Source: Balaenoptera acutorostrata
Lineage: Eukaryota > Chordata > Mammalia > Artiodactyla > Balaenopteridae
Length of the DNA stretch: 64,000 nucleotides
NCBI RefSeq assembly: GCF_949987535.1
Contig: NC_080081.1
Coordinates: forward strand, 36,744,428-36,808,427
Direction of reading: 5' to 3'
Made by a program: the position numbers and the translations under genes. This document shows, piece by piece, positions 11,006 to 23,360 of the stretch (positions within the stretch are counted from its first letter, which is position 1; every line of letters begins with the position of its first letter). The notes under the pieces are model-generated. The model did not search any database. It worked only from the letters and a program-made list of their open reading frames with translations, and was not told where the DNA came from.

Positions 11006-12229
11006 ACACAGTATATGGTATTAAGTCAGCATGAAGTGGGTTCACATCACAAGAGTGGAAGCCCAAAATTAAAACACTTAGTGCTTATATAGAGCAGCTG
11101 GTACATCTACCCAATTTTCCTGCTAGAAAAAGAAAGAGACTTCATTCTTAATCTGAAATATAAAAGAATTTCTTCATATGAGGATTGGAAAGTCTTCATG
11201 TTTATTACCCTGAAATTTAATCAAATGTCTCTCAGAAGAAGGAGTGCCTACGTTTATCATTACTGTGGGACACAAGCAAATCTTCAGGAAGTGGAGGGAA
11301 TTTTTAATATCTTGAAATGTGTCCAGTGAATGATATGTTCTCTACATTTATTATAACTTATAATTCTTTTCCTACAGAAGGCCTGAAATGTGCAGAAAAA
11401 GAGAAATCCAGGGAGAATTATCTCTTGGCATTATCTTTATACTGTAATTAATTAGGAAATATTTAAAATTATAAACTTAAGGTTTTCCAGGGAAGATTTT
11501 TTCACTTTTGAGACTCTAAGATTTCTTAATTTTCTATGTTATTTTATTTATTTAAAATATTATTACGCTCTAATAAAGTAATAATAAACATAGTCCTACA
11601 AGGCCACTTCTCTCTTGGAAATCACAATCTAGTGCTTATATAGAGCAGCTGGTACATACATTGTTGAAAACAATGTATACATTGTATACACAATGGACAG
11701 AAGATTGCCATTTGAACAGGTCTACTAATAGTATTTGACAGTTACAGAGATCAGAGAAAGATTCTCTGAGACACTGATGCTGCTTAATAAAGAATGGATA
11801 TAATTTACTTAAGCAAACACTCCAAGGAGAGAGATTTGCATGTACCATCATCCATGGTGGAAGCATACATAGCCTATTCCCAGTCCAGAGCAAATGGAAG
11901 TATAAGAGCAAGTGGGTCCTGGGGTTACGAGGTGCTGCTGTGATAAGGACTTCTCAATCTTTTAAGGTCAATGGGCCTTACATATCTTAATAAATAAAGA
12001 GCCATGGAGGTATTTTTAGTGGGAGAAAAAGTATGGTCATTTGATGTACATTTTCAAAATATTACTATGGCTGCTGTTTATCAAAACAGAAGAAGACCTG
12101 ACTGACAATATAAATGTGTCTCCCAGTATGAATTCAAACAAAGTATAGCCCACAATAAAGTAAAAAGCAGGTTGCATACTTCATCTGTAACTAGTATTTC
12201 ATGACCTATAATATCACATGAATATTATG
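11006..12229. other. AT-rich non-coding DNA with a 28-bp direct repeat
   Basis: No gene was recognised. Two identical 28-bp copies at 11079-11106 and 11630-11657 share the core TTATATAGAGCAGCTGGTAC. A short palindromic stretch (ACAATGTATACATTGT) follows at about 11670-11685. The 91-codon minus-strand frame at 11911-11636 has no recognisable domain. Confidence 0.5.
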
Positions 12230-12770
12230 ATGGGCAGAATTCTAAGATGGCCTTAAGATGCCTACCTGATCCTACTGTGGTGTTCTGTAGTATACTCTTC
12301 TCTTGGGGTAAGGAATAATTTGTGAATATGATGGGGTATGATTCCCCTGATTAGTTACTAGTTAGTTGATTTAAAAGGAAATTGTTGAGGTGGGCATCTA
12401 CTAATCAAGTGTGCCTTTCAAGGGGTCTGTGTGCTCCTGAAGTCAAGGAGGTTTTAATGTGAGAGAACAATGGAGGGGCCACATATCGAGGACCTGAGAG
12501 TGCCACCTGGGAACTGAGAACAGCCCTGGTTTGACAGCCAGTGGGAAAGTGGGGCTGCAATCATACAAGTTACTAAATTCTTCCAATACCCTGAGTGAGT
12601 TTGGGAGAAAACTCAAGTTCACAAGATAATCTCAGTACCAGCCAGTACATTAATTTCAGCCTGGTGAGAACTGAGAGGAGTATATAGTTATTCTGTGCTC
12701 AGATTCTTGACTCATGAAAACAGTAAGATAATTCATGGGTGATGTTGCAAGCACCTAAATTTTGGATAAC
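12230..12770 (+). mobile_element. Old MaLR-like LTR remnant, plus strand
   Basis: The start ATGGGCAGAATTCTAAGATG, a GGGGCCACATAT...GACCTGAGAG block, AACAGCCCTGGTTTGACAGC, and TTCAGCCTGGTGAGAACTGAG match the order of a common old mammalian LTR of MaLR type. The copy is strongly diverged. It contains no coding region. Confidence 0.5.
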
Positions 12771-13598
12771 ATGTTATGTAATGGTAGAAAACTGTATGTG
12801 TGTGTGTCATACACACATTCAAAGCCTTTTTCTTGAATTGTTCTTAACAAGCCATTATTCCTGTGTCACTGAATTCTTAACTTTGTTACTAAATTAGGAT
12901 AAGATTTTAATCAAAGCTTTGATGAGAATGGTCAGTCATAGCTAAACAAAAATGCACTGATATGAAACTGTAATTGCTCATGAGTCATTAATATTAATTT
13001 TGGAAATATGACAGAATTAAATAAAAAACAATGTTGAGGATACTTTCCAATTAGGTGGATTTGAACAGGCTCAAACACATAGTTTGAATTGGGGGGTGGA
13101 TGCAGTTGTTCAGTCATAGGTTAAATTAATGTTCTCATCACAGTATCATCCTCTGTATATTAATCTCAGGTCAGTACAGCACATGACACCTCACCTGAAT
13201 GGTTTCTAAGCAGTTTTACATATTTTCTAAGCTGAAATTAAGTGACTTAAAAACTTTAGATCTAATATATTAAAACACAGAGAAATCATGGTGCTTGACA
13301 ATTAAATTAGTCTGCATGGTCAATCATTTTGTTACCAATTGTATTCTGAATCTAATATGCAATATAACTTTTTACCAGATGTCCGTAGGCTTTACTTAAA
13401 TTTTTAAATATCAAAATGAAGTTTTAATTACTGAATATAGAATATAAAATATAATTTTGATATTTAAATAAATGTTATTTATTTTACAAGCATGTAAAAG
13501 AGAAAAATGGTTAACTATATTATATATGTATAAAAACATGCATATGTTTATATTATAACTAGTAAAACCAACTAGTAAAAAGCTATTTCCCCAGTGAT

Positions 13599-13603
<5 letters not shown>
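12771..13603. other. AT-rich non-coding DNA, nothing recognised
   Basis: There is no gene or clear repeat. The 61-codon minus-strand frame near 12932-13117 has no domain signature. Confidence 0.45.

Positions 13604-13639
<36 letters not shown>
13604..13639. repeat. (TA)n microsatellite
   Basis: About 18 uninterrupted TA units. It starts a longer TA/TG-rich field and could form cruciforms or be length-variable. Confidence 0.95.
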
Positions 13640-13644
<5 letters not shown>

Positions 13645-13675
13645 TCAGCTGAACAATTCATGTGTTTGATAAACC

Positions 13676-13975
13676 TGTATGTATATATACATATGTATGT
13701 ATAGACCTATGAAAACTTATATATATATATATAAACCTTTGTTTGTATATATATGTACATGCATATATATCCATATATATCTGTGTATATAGAGAGACAC
13801 CTGTGTGTGTGAATGTATATGTGTATATATGTACCTGTATATATATATAAGCTCACATTTATACACACATTCACATAAGTGAATGGATAAGAATTCATTC
13901 ATTTATGGATAGGACTATATATATATGTATGATTGGAAAATCTATATATGCACACACATATACATGTACATATAT
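13676..13975. repeat. Compound TA/TG/TATG low-complexity field
   Basis: Interspersed GTATATATACATATGTATG, ATATATAT and GTGTGTGTG blocks lie across 300 bp. The tyrosine/isoleucine-rich minus-strand frames here are artefacts of this composition. Confidence 0.9.
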
Positions 13976-14679
13976 ATGCAAAAATTTTTAATCCCTTTCA
14001 TCTACCCACAAGATTGAGAATAGTGTACATTTAGTGTACAAAAAATATTAGTTGACAGAATGAAATAATACATTTATGAATACTATATAATTAAGTACCT
14101 ATATGTCTCTTTATAGTTAAATGTATTTGTTACATTCCATATAAATATTAATATTATTTCAGAAGGAAATATTATTTTTATTATTTTTAATAGTATTAAA
14201 ATTTTTACTATTCTTCTCAGAGGAAGAAAAATGTCTCCAGCTCAATCTTTTCAGTTTTTGTAAAAAGTAAGTTGGAAGTTTTCTCATTGATGAAGAAAGC
14301 AATAACATTCGCTCCCTTTTGAGTGACACACTAGACAAATACAGAGCATTTTGTTACTGCATTGTATAGGGAGATGCATTTCCCAAAGATGTCAAAAGCT
14401 TGACAATTGTATGTTAATGATTATGTCTGTTCTTTGATGAACTATAGCATAGAAACAATCCCTGAAACATAAGTATGAAGCAAGATGAGCCAAAATATTA
14501 TACTCTTTTGAAATTATAATTTCTAATCATTATAATTACCCAATATTTTAACATATTTCAAAATATGTTATTCAACTTTCAGTAGTTTAATTAGCAATAG
14601 CTTCACAAAAAGAAAGATGTTGAATTAAAAATATGAAGTACAAAGAAAGGAGGTTTCTAAAGATGAGGTGTTGATATAT
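13976..14679. other. AT-rich non-coding DNA, nothing recognised
   Basis: There is no gene, RNA or recognisable repeat. The composition is strongly AT-rich. Confidence 0.45.
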
Positions 14680-14923
14680 CTATATAAGGAAAGGGGGAAG
14701 GGATAAATTGGGAGATTGGGATCGACATATACACACTACCATATACAAAATAGATAACTAATAAGAACCTACTGTATAGCACAGGGAATTCTACTCAATA
14801 CTCTGTAATGACCTACATGGGAATAGAATCTAAAAAAAAGTGGATATATGTATATGAGTAACTGATTCATTTTGTTGTACAGCAAAACTAACGAAACATT
14901 GTAAATCAACTATTAAAAAAATC
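14680..14923 (+). mobile_element. L1 3' UTR fragment, plus strand
   Basis: This is the 3' end of an L1: AAGGGGGAAGGGATAAATTG, GGAGATTGGGAT, ATACACACTACC, TAGCACAGGGAA, then ATTTTGTTGTACAGC and ACATTGTAAATCAACTAT followed by a short A run. It is severely 5'-truncated with no coding part. The order matches the copy at 60.66-60.99 kb. Confidence 0.85.
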
Positions 14924-16839
14924 TCTAACCTGAAACATAACCTATGTCTAATATTTTGACCTTGTGTGTTCAATATTTAGATATTGTTACTTAAATTGTC
15001 AAATGAGGATAATATTTGAGCTAAGGGAGTTAAAACTAAAAGTGTTTTTCAGTGAATCCTCTTAATGATATTATTGTAAATTGACTTCTATACTGAGATG
15101 CAGAAATAGATGTACAATAACTGGTTAGGTTGTATACTATGTGTTATATGATAGGAAATATTGGTATAACTCCCTTCTCCTAGTATGCCACACATTATAT
15201 ATTGCAGATATAATGCTTAAGAGAATCAATGAAGGATATGACTTAATGGTAGAGACAAATAAATTGGTTGGTATTATTAATTTATTATATTAATTGTACT
15301 ATCAATATATTATAATTTTAAAACCCATTTTATTAATAGAATAAATATTTATATTTATTCTATTATTCAGAATGTATAGAACATAAACTATTGAAGTTCT
15401 GTCATAAAAGCCTGTTTGAAACACACAAACACACACACATGCACACACACACAGGAGTTAAATTAACATAATCTATTTAGCTAGTAAAATTTTAATGTTC
15501 CCATTTCTGTAGGCAAAACTAGACTTGAAGATTAAATATTTTGAGAAAGATCATGCAGTCAGTAAGCAGATAAATCTGTTCATATTCAAGACTTATTCTT
15601 GTAACCATCCTACTTATACTTCAGCTCACATAATCAGTTGAAATTTTGACATATAAAAAAAGTATTAATAAATGATTGAGGGAAATTTGTTTATTTAAAA
15701 AATAATTTTGATTGACTTTGAAATCTTTGAATGAATTGCTGGAGTAAAACCTTTACTTCTAACTGTGCTTATTCCTCTCATTACTGTTTTTAATAAGAAA
15801 TCAAGTAAAAGGAAAACAAAGGCAGAGAATAGAAAAAAGGAGGCATTACTTACTTAATTTGTCAATGTACAAATCTTTTTAGTACAGTAAAGTGCTTACA
15901 AAGTAGTTGTTCAATATTATCTTCTTTCAGAATAAAATGAAGGTTTGACTGACAAAAAATACAACTTTAATTTTTAAAGTGAATTGGATTTTCTGAGTGC
16001 TTGATGTTTTGTCCCTGTAGGATCAATGAATTCACTTCTTTTTCTAGATGGAAACAGTTGACTTGGAGATGGTGCCTCCCTTTTGCTGTTCATTATAAAG
16101 CCTAACAGATTAGCCAGACAATGTCAATTTGTGTGTAACATTTCCAGTAAGGTTCCCAGGAATCAGAAAAAAAGAACAGCAATGGGAACTAGGAGCCCGG
16201 TTCTGCTCTTTAAATGATGTTTCAAAAGAAAAGATTCATGTGCCTGTTACTAGCTCTTCTGAGGATGCTAAGCAAGCAAGAAGTCCTATCAAACGATCAT
16301 TAATGACTCTTTTTGTGAAAATGGAAACCACATTTCTTGTAAAGGAAACAACCAGGAAATTAAGTCTGGATAAGTAAGTTGGGATCAGAAAGGAAGACAT
16401 TCAGACTAGCTTGTTAGTTTAAAGTAAGGATGACAGGAAAGCAGTCAGGGAGAAACAAATCATTTCATCCATCTAAAATATTGATTTTTCAGGATGATAA
16501 ACTATCACTATTGAATTTATCTATATAAAGATTGAAATTTAGCATTCTAAATGACAAAAAACAATATTAATAGTATATTTAAAAATCAATTTTAGTCAAT
16601 TTGATGACCTTATGTAAATTGAATTGTGTAAACAATTTGGTTTTCCAAAATATACTCATTCGAACTTATATTCCAATTGATTTTTACAAGTGTTGAAAGG
16701 GTTCTGTAGGAAATTGTGTATAAATATTTATATAAACCATTTTATTTGATGCAAAATCCCTCATAGCCTTTAATATATTAATATGCACTGTGAATCTCTA
16801 GAATAGAGTTTTCAGTATTTCCTCAGCAATTTCCCATTT
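14924..16839. other. AT-rich non-coding DNA with a CA repeat and one exon-like segment
   Basis: A (CA)n-type microsatellite is at 15421-15453. Near 16030-16380 a pyrimidine tract ending TTTTTCTAG, a mixed-composition block of about 325 bp, and a GTAAGT at about 16372 resemble exon borders. The frame from 16129 opens with TTG, not ATG, and has stops just upstream. I do not call a gene. Confidence 0.45.
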
Positions 16840-16985
16840 TTTCTCATTCATTCATTCATTTATTCACTCAATCACTCAGTAAAACTGTTTTTCAGTATCT
16901 CCCAAATACAAGGCACTGTAGAACAACCTAGAAGGCCCTAGGAATATAACAATGAATGAAAGAGACAAAACTTCCTACCTTCATA
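16840..16985 (-). mobile_element. L2 (LINE) 3'-end relic, minus strand
   Basis: CATTCATTCATTCATTTATT followed by an AAGGCACTGTAG...GGAATATAACAATGAATGA order and a TTCATAGAATTTGCATTCTA block is the reverse complement of the L2 tail. It is ancient and non-coding. Confidence 0.65.
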
Positions 16986-17639
16986 GAATTTGCATTCTAA
17001 TTGAGCATCTTGTGGGTCTAATGTTCTCTGTAGCAGTCTTTGAAACCTACTGACCAGATATATACATACTGTCTCAGAATTTAAATTGGGTAATAGGTAA
17101 CCCTTGTCTGAAGTGGGATAGTACTGTGGCTTTTGATATTTTGTTAGCAGAGATCTTGAGACTATTTATTTGATGCCACTTTGAGAATACATATTTCAGT
17201 AATAATGCCGTTCAATATACAAAGTTGATAAAATTAGAAGATAAAAGGATAATAATCATAAATATCATTTGAGAAGTCAGACACATAAGCTAAACAGTAG
17301 ATTAGAAAATCATACAATTTCATAGTAAGGGTTATAAATGTAAATTAAAAGAAATGATTCACTGAAAATTTCAAAATTTTAAGGCACAAGTGGCAGGATT
17401 TTGATTATTCTCTAACAGAATACAGTCTAAATGCAAAGTGATATTCTTTTCAAGAATCTCATGAACACATGAGACAGGATATATACACTTTTTAGGAATG
17501 TTGCATGTGACTCATGTTCTGCACTGAAATGAGATAAGAACCACTGAAGGTGGATCTTCACATAATTTGATCACTTGAAACCTCAATCACCAAAAAATTT
17601 TTGTTAATGCTCACAATGGTTTACAACTATTACTTATTA
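16986..17639. other. AT-rich non-coding DNA, nothing recognised
   Basis: No gene or repeat family could be supported here. Confidence 0.45.
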
Positions 17640-17830
17640 TTTAGTTATAGTAAGCTGCCATCTGTTGAGTTCTATAATGTACCTGCACATTTCTTATCAT
17701 TTCACTTAGCCCTTTCAGTCCAGCAAATTAGTTATAATCATCTTAATGTTGCAGAAGAAGAAACAGAGACACATCAAAGTTAAATAACAGATGGAGTTCA
17801 CACAGTGGCCCTGATATTTGAAATTTAATC
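17640..17830 (-). mobile_element. MIR-type SINE relic, minus strand
   Basis: CATTTCACTTAGCCCTTTC, then GTTGCAGAAGAAGAAACAGAG, then TTAAATAACAGATGGAGTTC follows the reverse-complement MIR core order (TTTACAGATGAGGAAACTGAG and so on). It is highly diverged. Confidence 0.55.
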
Positions 17831-17919
17831 TATGAGAGGCCAAGGACAGCACTGGTTCCACCATTCTCCACTTTTTACTCAAATTTGAATTCCTTTTTTA
17901 AGACAATGATAAACACAGG

Positions 17920-17990
17920 GTCCTCAACATTGTAGAACAGTGCTTAGCAAATAGGGAGTACTCAAAAAATATTTGTAGATAAAATTAGCA
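17920..17990 (+). mobile_element. L2 tail relic, plus strand
   Basis: GAACAGTGCTTAGCAAATAG followed by GGAGTACTCAAAAAATATTTG matches the diverged 3' tip of L2. Confidence 0.55.
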
Positions 17991-19838
17991 ATATAAATAT
18001 AATTAAAAGTTTTTACTCTCATTTACAAATGAATAAATTCCATAGTAAGATTGAACATAAAGGTGATCATTATCTAGCATGAGGAAGTGACTGTTCTTTT
18101 TTTCATTACCATCCAAAAATATGTTTAAAATGTGCTTTCTATTTTGAGATACCACTTTTCAAACATATTTTTCCCACTCTACTCCTCTAAACTTATTTGA
18201 ATATATAAATTGACTCGGGTATTCAAATATACATCACAATTTGAATTAAATTAAATTCCATATAAAATAAGACCAGTAGTTAAATTGGTTTCTTTTTATT
18301 GTATGTTTACTTTATTTTTGCCAGCAGAATGTATTGCTTAAAGGAAGACAATTTTGGTGTTTACAAATGTGTCCTAGTGCGCAAGCTCGGAAAAAATTGC
18401 AGCCAACTCAGTTCTAATAGTCATTACTTATTGACCACAATCAGAGTTAGTTTTTCAGGTATAGTGATCATAAATTATAGCAATAACATTTATTTTTATA
18501 ATAATAAATTATAACTTTAATTAGAAACTCTCTCATGTGATGTTTTTCATTTGTGATAATCTCTTTATTGGTATTTAGAGCCCTCATATACAATCAATAC
18601 TCTATTAAGGCTTCAAGCTAATAGTTTGTATGAATCAAAAATTCAAAAGCTGACCTCAATGAAAAAATCATTACCATTATTATCATGTTGTTTAATATTT
18701 ATTGTGGACCACATTTCTTCACTGAGCTTTGACATTATTTATATTGGTTTTAAAGGTCTTAGTAAAATACCTATAAAAAATGAAAAAAACTTTCTATTTG
18801 CTGAACTTGAATGGCTATTATTTTAAACTTAAGGTTACCTATATTTCAAATTAACTAAAATTTTATTTGAAGAAAGGAGACCAGAAAAGTTGAGCTAAAT
18901 AACTTCCAGGATGTCTAAAGTATGAAAAATTCTCTTACATCCTTTTTATATTTTATTTTGATATTATTCCAAATCATTCAATAATCAAACCAAATAGCAG
19001 TAGATATTGTTTTCCATTCTCCCATGCTAAGTTCTATATTTTGGTATCACTTTTTAGAATGATACGTTGCAAAGACAATCAATCCCATATTCACAAGCCT
19101 CTGCATTCTCTAACATAGTACCCCCCCCACACACAAAAAGAGATACTAGAAATTCTGCTCAATTTTGAAATATAGATGCTATTAAAAGAGATAATCATTC
19201 AAGAAAATATTACTTGAGAGTAAATTTTGTGGTAGTTACCATGTTATTCTTTAAGAGGTGCACAAAATATGAGATATAGCTTTGAATTAAGTTGGGAAAG
19301 TAAAATATCTGCATATAAAATATAATAAATTAAAATAGAGGGTAAACAAATGTAGGAATATTGAGGTAAAAAGAATTCATTTGTGTTGGTGAAGGTGAGA
19401 GAAGCTATTTTGGAATCCGTTAGAATTCATTGCAATTCAACAACCAAGCAGTAAAAGTTAGGATCATGTTCAGCTGAGAGTAAGAGAGATCAAAATTCCC
19501 CAATGGTTTAAACACCCAGAATATATAGAGGTGTGCATCTATGGTTGATGCAGCATCTCTGCTCCACCACGAAGTGCTCACAGACTCAGAATCTCTTCAA
19601 TCCATTGTTGTGCTATCCCTAAAGTATCGTCCATATCTGTAGAGTCCAAAGAACATCTTACATTTCAGATATTAGCATGGAGAAAGGAATGAATAAGGGG
19701 CAAAGGTCACATATAATTTTTGTGCTTATTAAAGGATAACCAAGACTGCCTTAAAGTTCTTCTCAGCTTGATCAAAATTTCTAGAGGTTTCTTTCTAACT
19801 ATAGGTTCCTGATCTCTCTTTTGTTAAAACATTTAATT
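17991..19838. other. AT-rich non-coding DNA, nothing recognised
   Basis: No gene was seen; open frames are short and featureless. A C-run followed by ACACAC lies near 19125. Confidence 0.45.
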
Positions 19839-19874
19839 TAGAAAACTTGTAATTAAAAAATTACAAGTTTTCTA
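19839..19874. repeat. Perfect 16-bp inverted repeat with 4-nt loop
   Basis: The left arm TAGAAAACTTGTAATT and right arm AATTACAAGTTTTCTA are exact reverse complements, separated by AAAA. It lies just before an old L1 ORF2 fragment. It is not a transcription terminator in any bacterial sense. Confidence 0.95.
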
Positions 19875-19929
19875 CCCTCTACCCTCCTTTTTTAATGTGA
19901 GGTTGCTGTGGTTTTTCTGGGGGGGGGGC

Positions 19930-20270
19930 ATATATGGACCTTTATTCTGCAACTTCGCTAAATTCACTTATTAGCTCTTGTAAATATTTCTATAGACTCC
20001 TTAAGATTTTCTACAGGTACACAATCATGTCACCTATGAGTAAAAGCAGTTTACTTCTTGCTTTCCAATTTTTACACTATTAATTTCTTTTACTTGCCTA
20101 ATTGCACCAGTTAGGGCCCCCAGTAATATGTGGAATAGACATGGAAAGAGCAGATAGCCTCACCGTGTGCCCATTCATAGGGGGAAAAGCATTTAGTATT
20201 TCATTGTGAAGTATGATGTTGGCTTTAGGTTCTTTTTTTGTTTTTGTTTCTTTCAAACCCACATATGCAG
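19930..20270 (-). mobile_element. Ancient L1 ORF2 fragment, minus strand
   Basis: In the plus direction the sequence TTCTGCAACTTCGCTAAATT, then AGCTCTTGTAAATATTTCTA, then TCATGTCACCTATGAGTAAA follows the order of the RT catalytic region in the better-preserved L1s at 7.6-7.9 kb and 29.3-29.5 kb. It is much more diverged than these, so it is an older subfamily. No open frame remains. Confidence 0.75.
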
Positions 20271-20293
20271 AGCTATGTTGTTTATTGTACGGA

Positions 20294-20320
20294 TGTGTTT
20301 GTGTGTTTGTGTGTGTGTGC
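20294..20320. repeat. (TG)n short microsatellite
   Basis: GTGTTTGTGTGTTTG followed by GTGTGTGTG. Confidence 0.85.
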
Positions 20321-20539
20321 CTTTTAATAAGGTAACAGATGAAATCTTTCTGCTATCTATGACGATTTACATAAGAAGTAAGTGTCCTTTCTCCGTATAA
20401 TCTTCCCTCTACCACTGGCTTCATGTAAAGGACTTTAAGACCCTAAGAGATGATGGAGTCACAGAGTGGAAGAGCCTGGGTCCCCAAATTACCATATAGA
20501 GGAAAGTCATCTGCCCATCCACCAGGAAAAAATCACAGT

Positions 20540-21241
20540 GTTCAGCAGCTAAAACTTTGTGGTTTATTTGTTGCAGCAACTGTTACTCTAACAAATACAA
20601 AAGTTAAATTCCTAATGTAAATACACACAATTACAAATCTTTCCCTAACATAGCTACAATTTAGAACAAAATGTAAGGTAATGGTACTCGAGGAAGAATG
20701 TTGTTTGAAAGGCAGGGGTATTGAATAATATCCCCCAAACTGAGAAATAACTTTGAGATCAAAAAACAAAGCAGGCAACTCCATAAAATACAATCGTGAA
20801 GTTTATTGCAGGTAACTTACAGGCAGGCAGACGGTGATCTGGAAGCATTTGTAGCTACACTCTGCACCCCTGAAAGCGGCATAGGGGAATTTAATGGACT
20901 CAGATCTAAATGTAGAATCTGACTACTAAGGAAGAAGTATACCCACACCAATGGGAACCAGGGTTTTTTCCTCCCCTGGTGGTCTCATGTCCATCATTCA
21001 TCATGGACCATTAAACGTCTGCATCAGCAAAGGCATTCTTCCACTTTTCACAGATGAAGGCAAGGGTAAAGTTGATAGGAAACTTATCTGACTTGGGCGC
21101 ATTCCTTGTGAGTAGGCTAGAGTGCAGCCATGCAGAAAGGGGAGGGGTTAGGAATGGGGACCTAAAATGGAGCTGACAAAATGGAGTCAGTGTGAGTGGT
21201 CCAGCCACACAAATGTTAAGACATTCCTGAGCCAGCATCAT
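20540..21241 (-). mobile_element. Probable ERV LTR, minus strand
   Basis: Read on the minus strand, the block begins TGATGCTGGCTCAGG and passes GACTCCATTTTGTCAGCTCC, a motif common in mammalian class I LTRs. It then reaches AATAAACTTC (polyadenylation signal, about 20795-20805) and a second AATAAA near 20570. No flanking internal region was recognised, so it may be a solo LTR. The family is not assigned. The 76- and 83-codon minus frames inside it are not recognisable proteins. Confidence 0.45.
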
Positions 21242-23199
21242 ATACGATTATTATGATCTGTTGACCCCAATAATGTGATTTTCTTTACCTTTTGACCCCC
21301 TTCACCTATTTCTTCAATCCCTCACCCCGCTTCTGACAACCATCAATCTGTTCTCTGTATCTTGTTTTTTGTTTGTTTATTTTGTTCTGTTTCGATTCTA
21401 CATACAAGGGACTCTGAAAATAATATTGCATATTGAAACACTTGCCAAAATTATGGTAACATTCAAGTCTCATTATTTTGGCACTTGGAGAGTTAGTAAG
21501 TAAATCGTTGCATGGAAATATTGCTAGTTGCCTCCAAATGTTGTTTATCTTTTTCTTTCATAAAAGTAGAACTTTTTACTCAACATATGGCTGCTCAGAA
21601 GGAAGACTACATTTCCCAGTGGCCTTGCAACAGAAATCTGTTCAAGCTGATTGGGTGGAAATTAATATGTGATTAATAAAGAACATATCTCTCATATCTG
21701 TCATTAAATAATTACTACATAATATCCCACCATTCCAAAGTAGTCACTGTCAAAATTATCTTTCCATTTGTTTTCCCAAGCCAGATTAGCATTCAGTAAA
21801 CAAAATTAACATTGCATTCAGGATTAGGCATACATTGATAAACTACATTGTTTCCTCTCTCAAAAAGATCACAGTTTAGTTGTATATGTTTGGAAAACAT
21901 TCAAACTAATGTTAAAGGGTTTATTTGTATTCTTGCATTTGAAATGCAGAGGTAAAACAGAGAAAGTGTCCTTAGCACACATTAAAACACTTTATTAAAG
22001 CTTGAATATTCTAGAAGTGCAGTTCAGTTGTAAATAACTAGAGAGATGTCAAAGGAACAAATGAATACTAAAACAGACTTTAACATTAACAACCAGTTTC
22101 AAATGGAAGAAATAATAACAGTAATGAAGAAATTAACTCTTAAAGACAAATCTCCAGTAAAATCCCTTTCATCATGATAAATTATTTTTTATGGTAAACA
22201 ATTACATCATGCTTGTTTAACAATGACTCTAGACCAGAATAAACTTGACTAAATACTATAGTACTCAAGGAGCACGGACTTGTCAAACTACTGTAAATTA
22301 TATGAATGCCCTTTTGAGCAAATAATAATAGCCAAAAATCTAAGCTAATTAGTCAAGGCCTAAAAGCACTTACAAAATTAGAGTGTGTCAGCTTCTCTGT
22401 CCCTCCATCTTGAGAGTCTTTACACTTAACATGTCTGCGGAGCTTTACAATTTAATTTTTATCCCACAATGTATTTCTTGTTCTGCAATGCTGGCTTACA
22501 TGTTATTGCTTCGAAATAAATTATAATCTTGGTGTTATAATTTTTGGTAGCTTTAAAAATTTTTTCATTTCTTCTCCTACGTACTTCTTATCAACACATT
22601 ACCTTAACTTTTTCTCTTGGTCTCACTCATACACTGCTACTTTCCTAATTTTGCTTATTTGTTTGTTTATGTCTCTAGTCTGTCCTAGAGTCTATTTTAA
22701 CACACTACAAAATGTGTATAAAACAGCTGAAGGAATATAAATAGAAAACAATGAATATAATTGAAACTTTAGGAGTATTGAAAATTGCCTCATATCAAGA
22801 ATAGGAAGGACCTTAGAGGAGAAGAGAATGCATAGAAAACTAATGAGGAAATCAGAAGCTATCATTTAGTGAAGAATAATCAAATGAAAACATAACAAAA
22901 AGGAATGAAGGATGAGTAAAAGGAATTAATGGGATCTAAATGTTGATTAGAAGTTCTAAGATTTGATTCAAACAGTTATGGGCCATCCTTTTAAATCCCC
23001 AAACAAAATGTACTACATGGTTTATTCAATTAACAAGTAATATATTTATTCTTTGAACAAATATATTGCAAGTGCCCAATCAACATACAATTTGGTAGAA
23101 AGCTTTTTTCTCTCTTTTTGTATTTCTTTTACTTTCCTTTCCTTTCTCTTTTTTTTTCTTTCTGTTCTTTTCCTTTTTTAAGAAGAGACCTATTCAAGA
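21242..23199. other. AT-rich non-coding DNA with a polypyrimidine tract
   Basis: No gene was seen. A long pyrimidine-rich run lies at about 23102-23180. The part near 22370-22560 has a mixed, non-repetitive look. No repeat family could be assigned. Confidence 0.45.
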
Positions 23200-23360
23200 A
23201 CAATATGAGCTATAATACTACCTAGTAGTTAAAAGCTCAGTAACACTTGACAGTCACTTAATCTATGGGTGTTCTTGGACAAATTTCTATACTTTAAACA
23301 GCTATGCAATTCATTAATAGGATTATTAAGAGAATTTAATGAGATAATATCTATTGTTTT
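23200..23360 (+). mobile_element. MIR SINE relic, plus strand
   Basis: TAGTAGTTAAAAGCTCAGTA, TTCTTGGACAAATTTCTATA and AAGAGAATTTAATGAGATAA keep the MIR order (head, core with GTGACCTTGGGCAAG-like segment, tail). It is diverged. Confidence 0.6.

Noticed and set aside
13411..13902. Tyr/Ile-rich minus-strand frames
   Set aside because: They are translations of TA/TG microsatellites.
16049..16377. Exon-like block with a pyrimidine tract plus AG before it and GTAAGT after it
   Set aside because: The open frame starts only at a TTG, with in-frame stops at about 16096 and 16111, so no frame spans the whole block, and no partner exon was seen. Splice-like words are frequent by chance.
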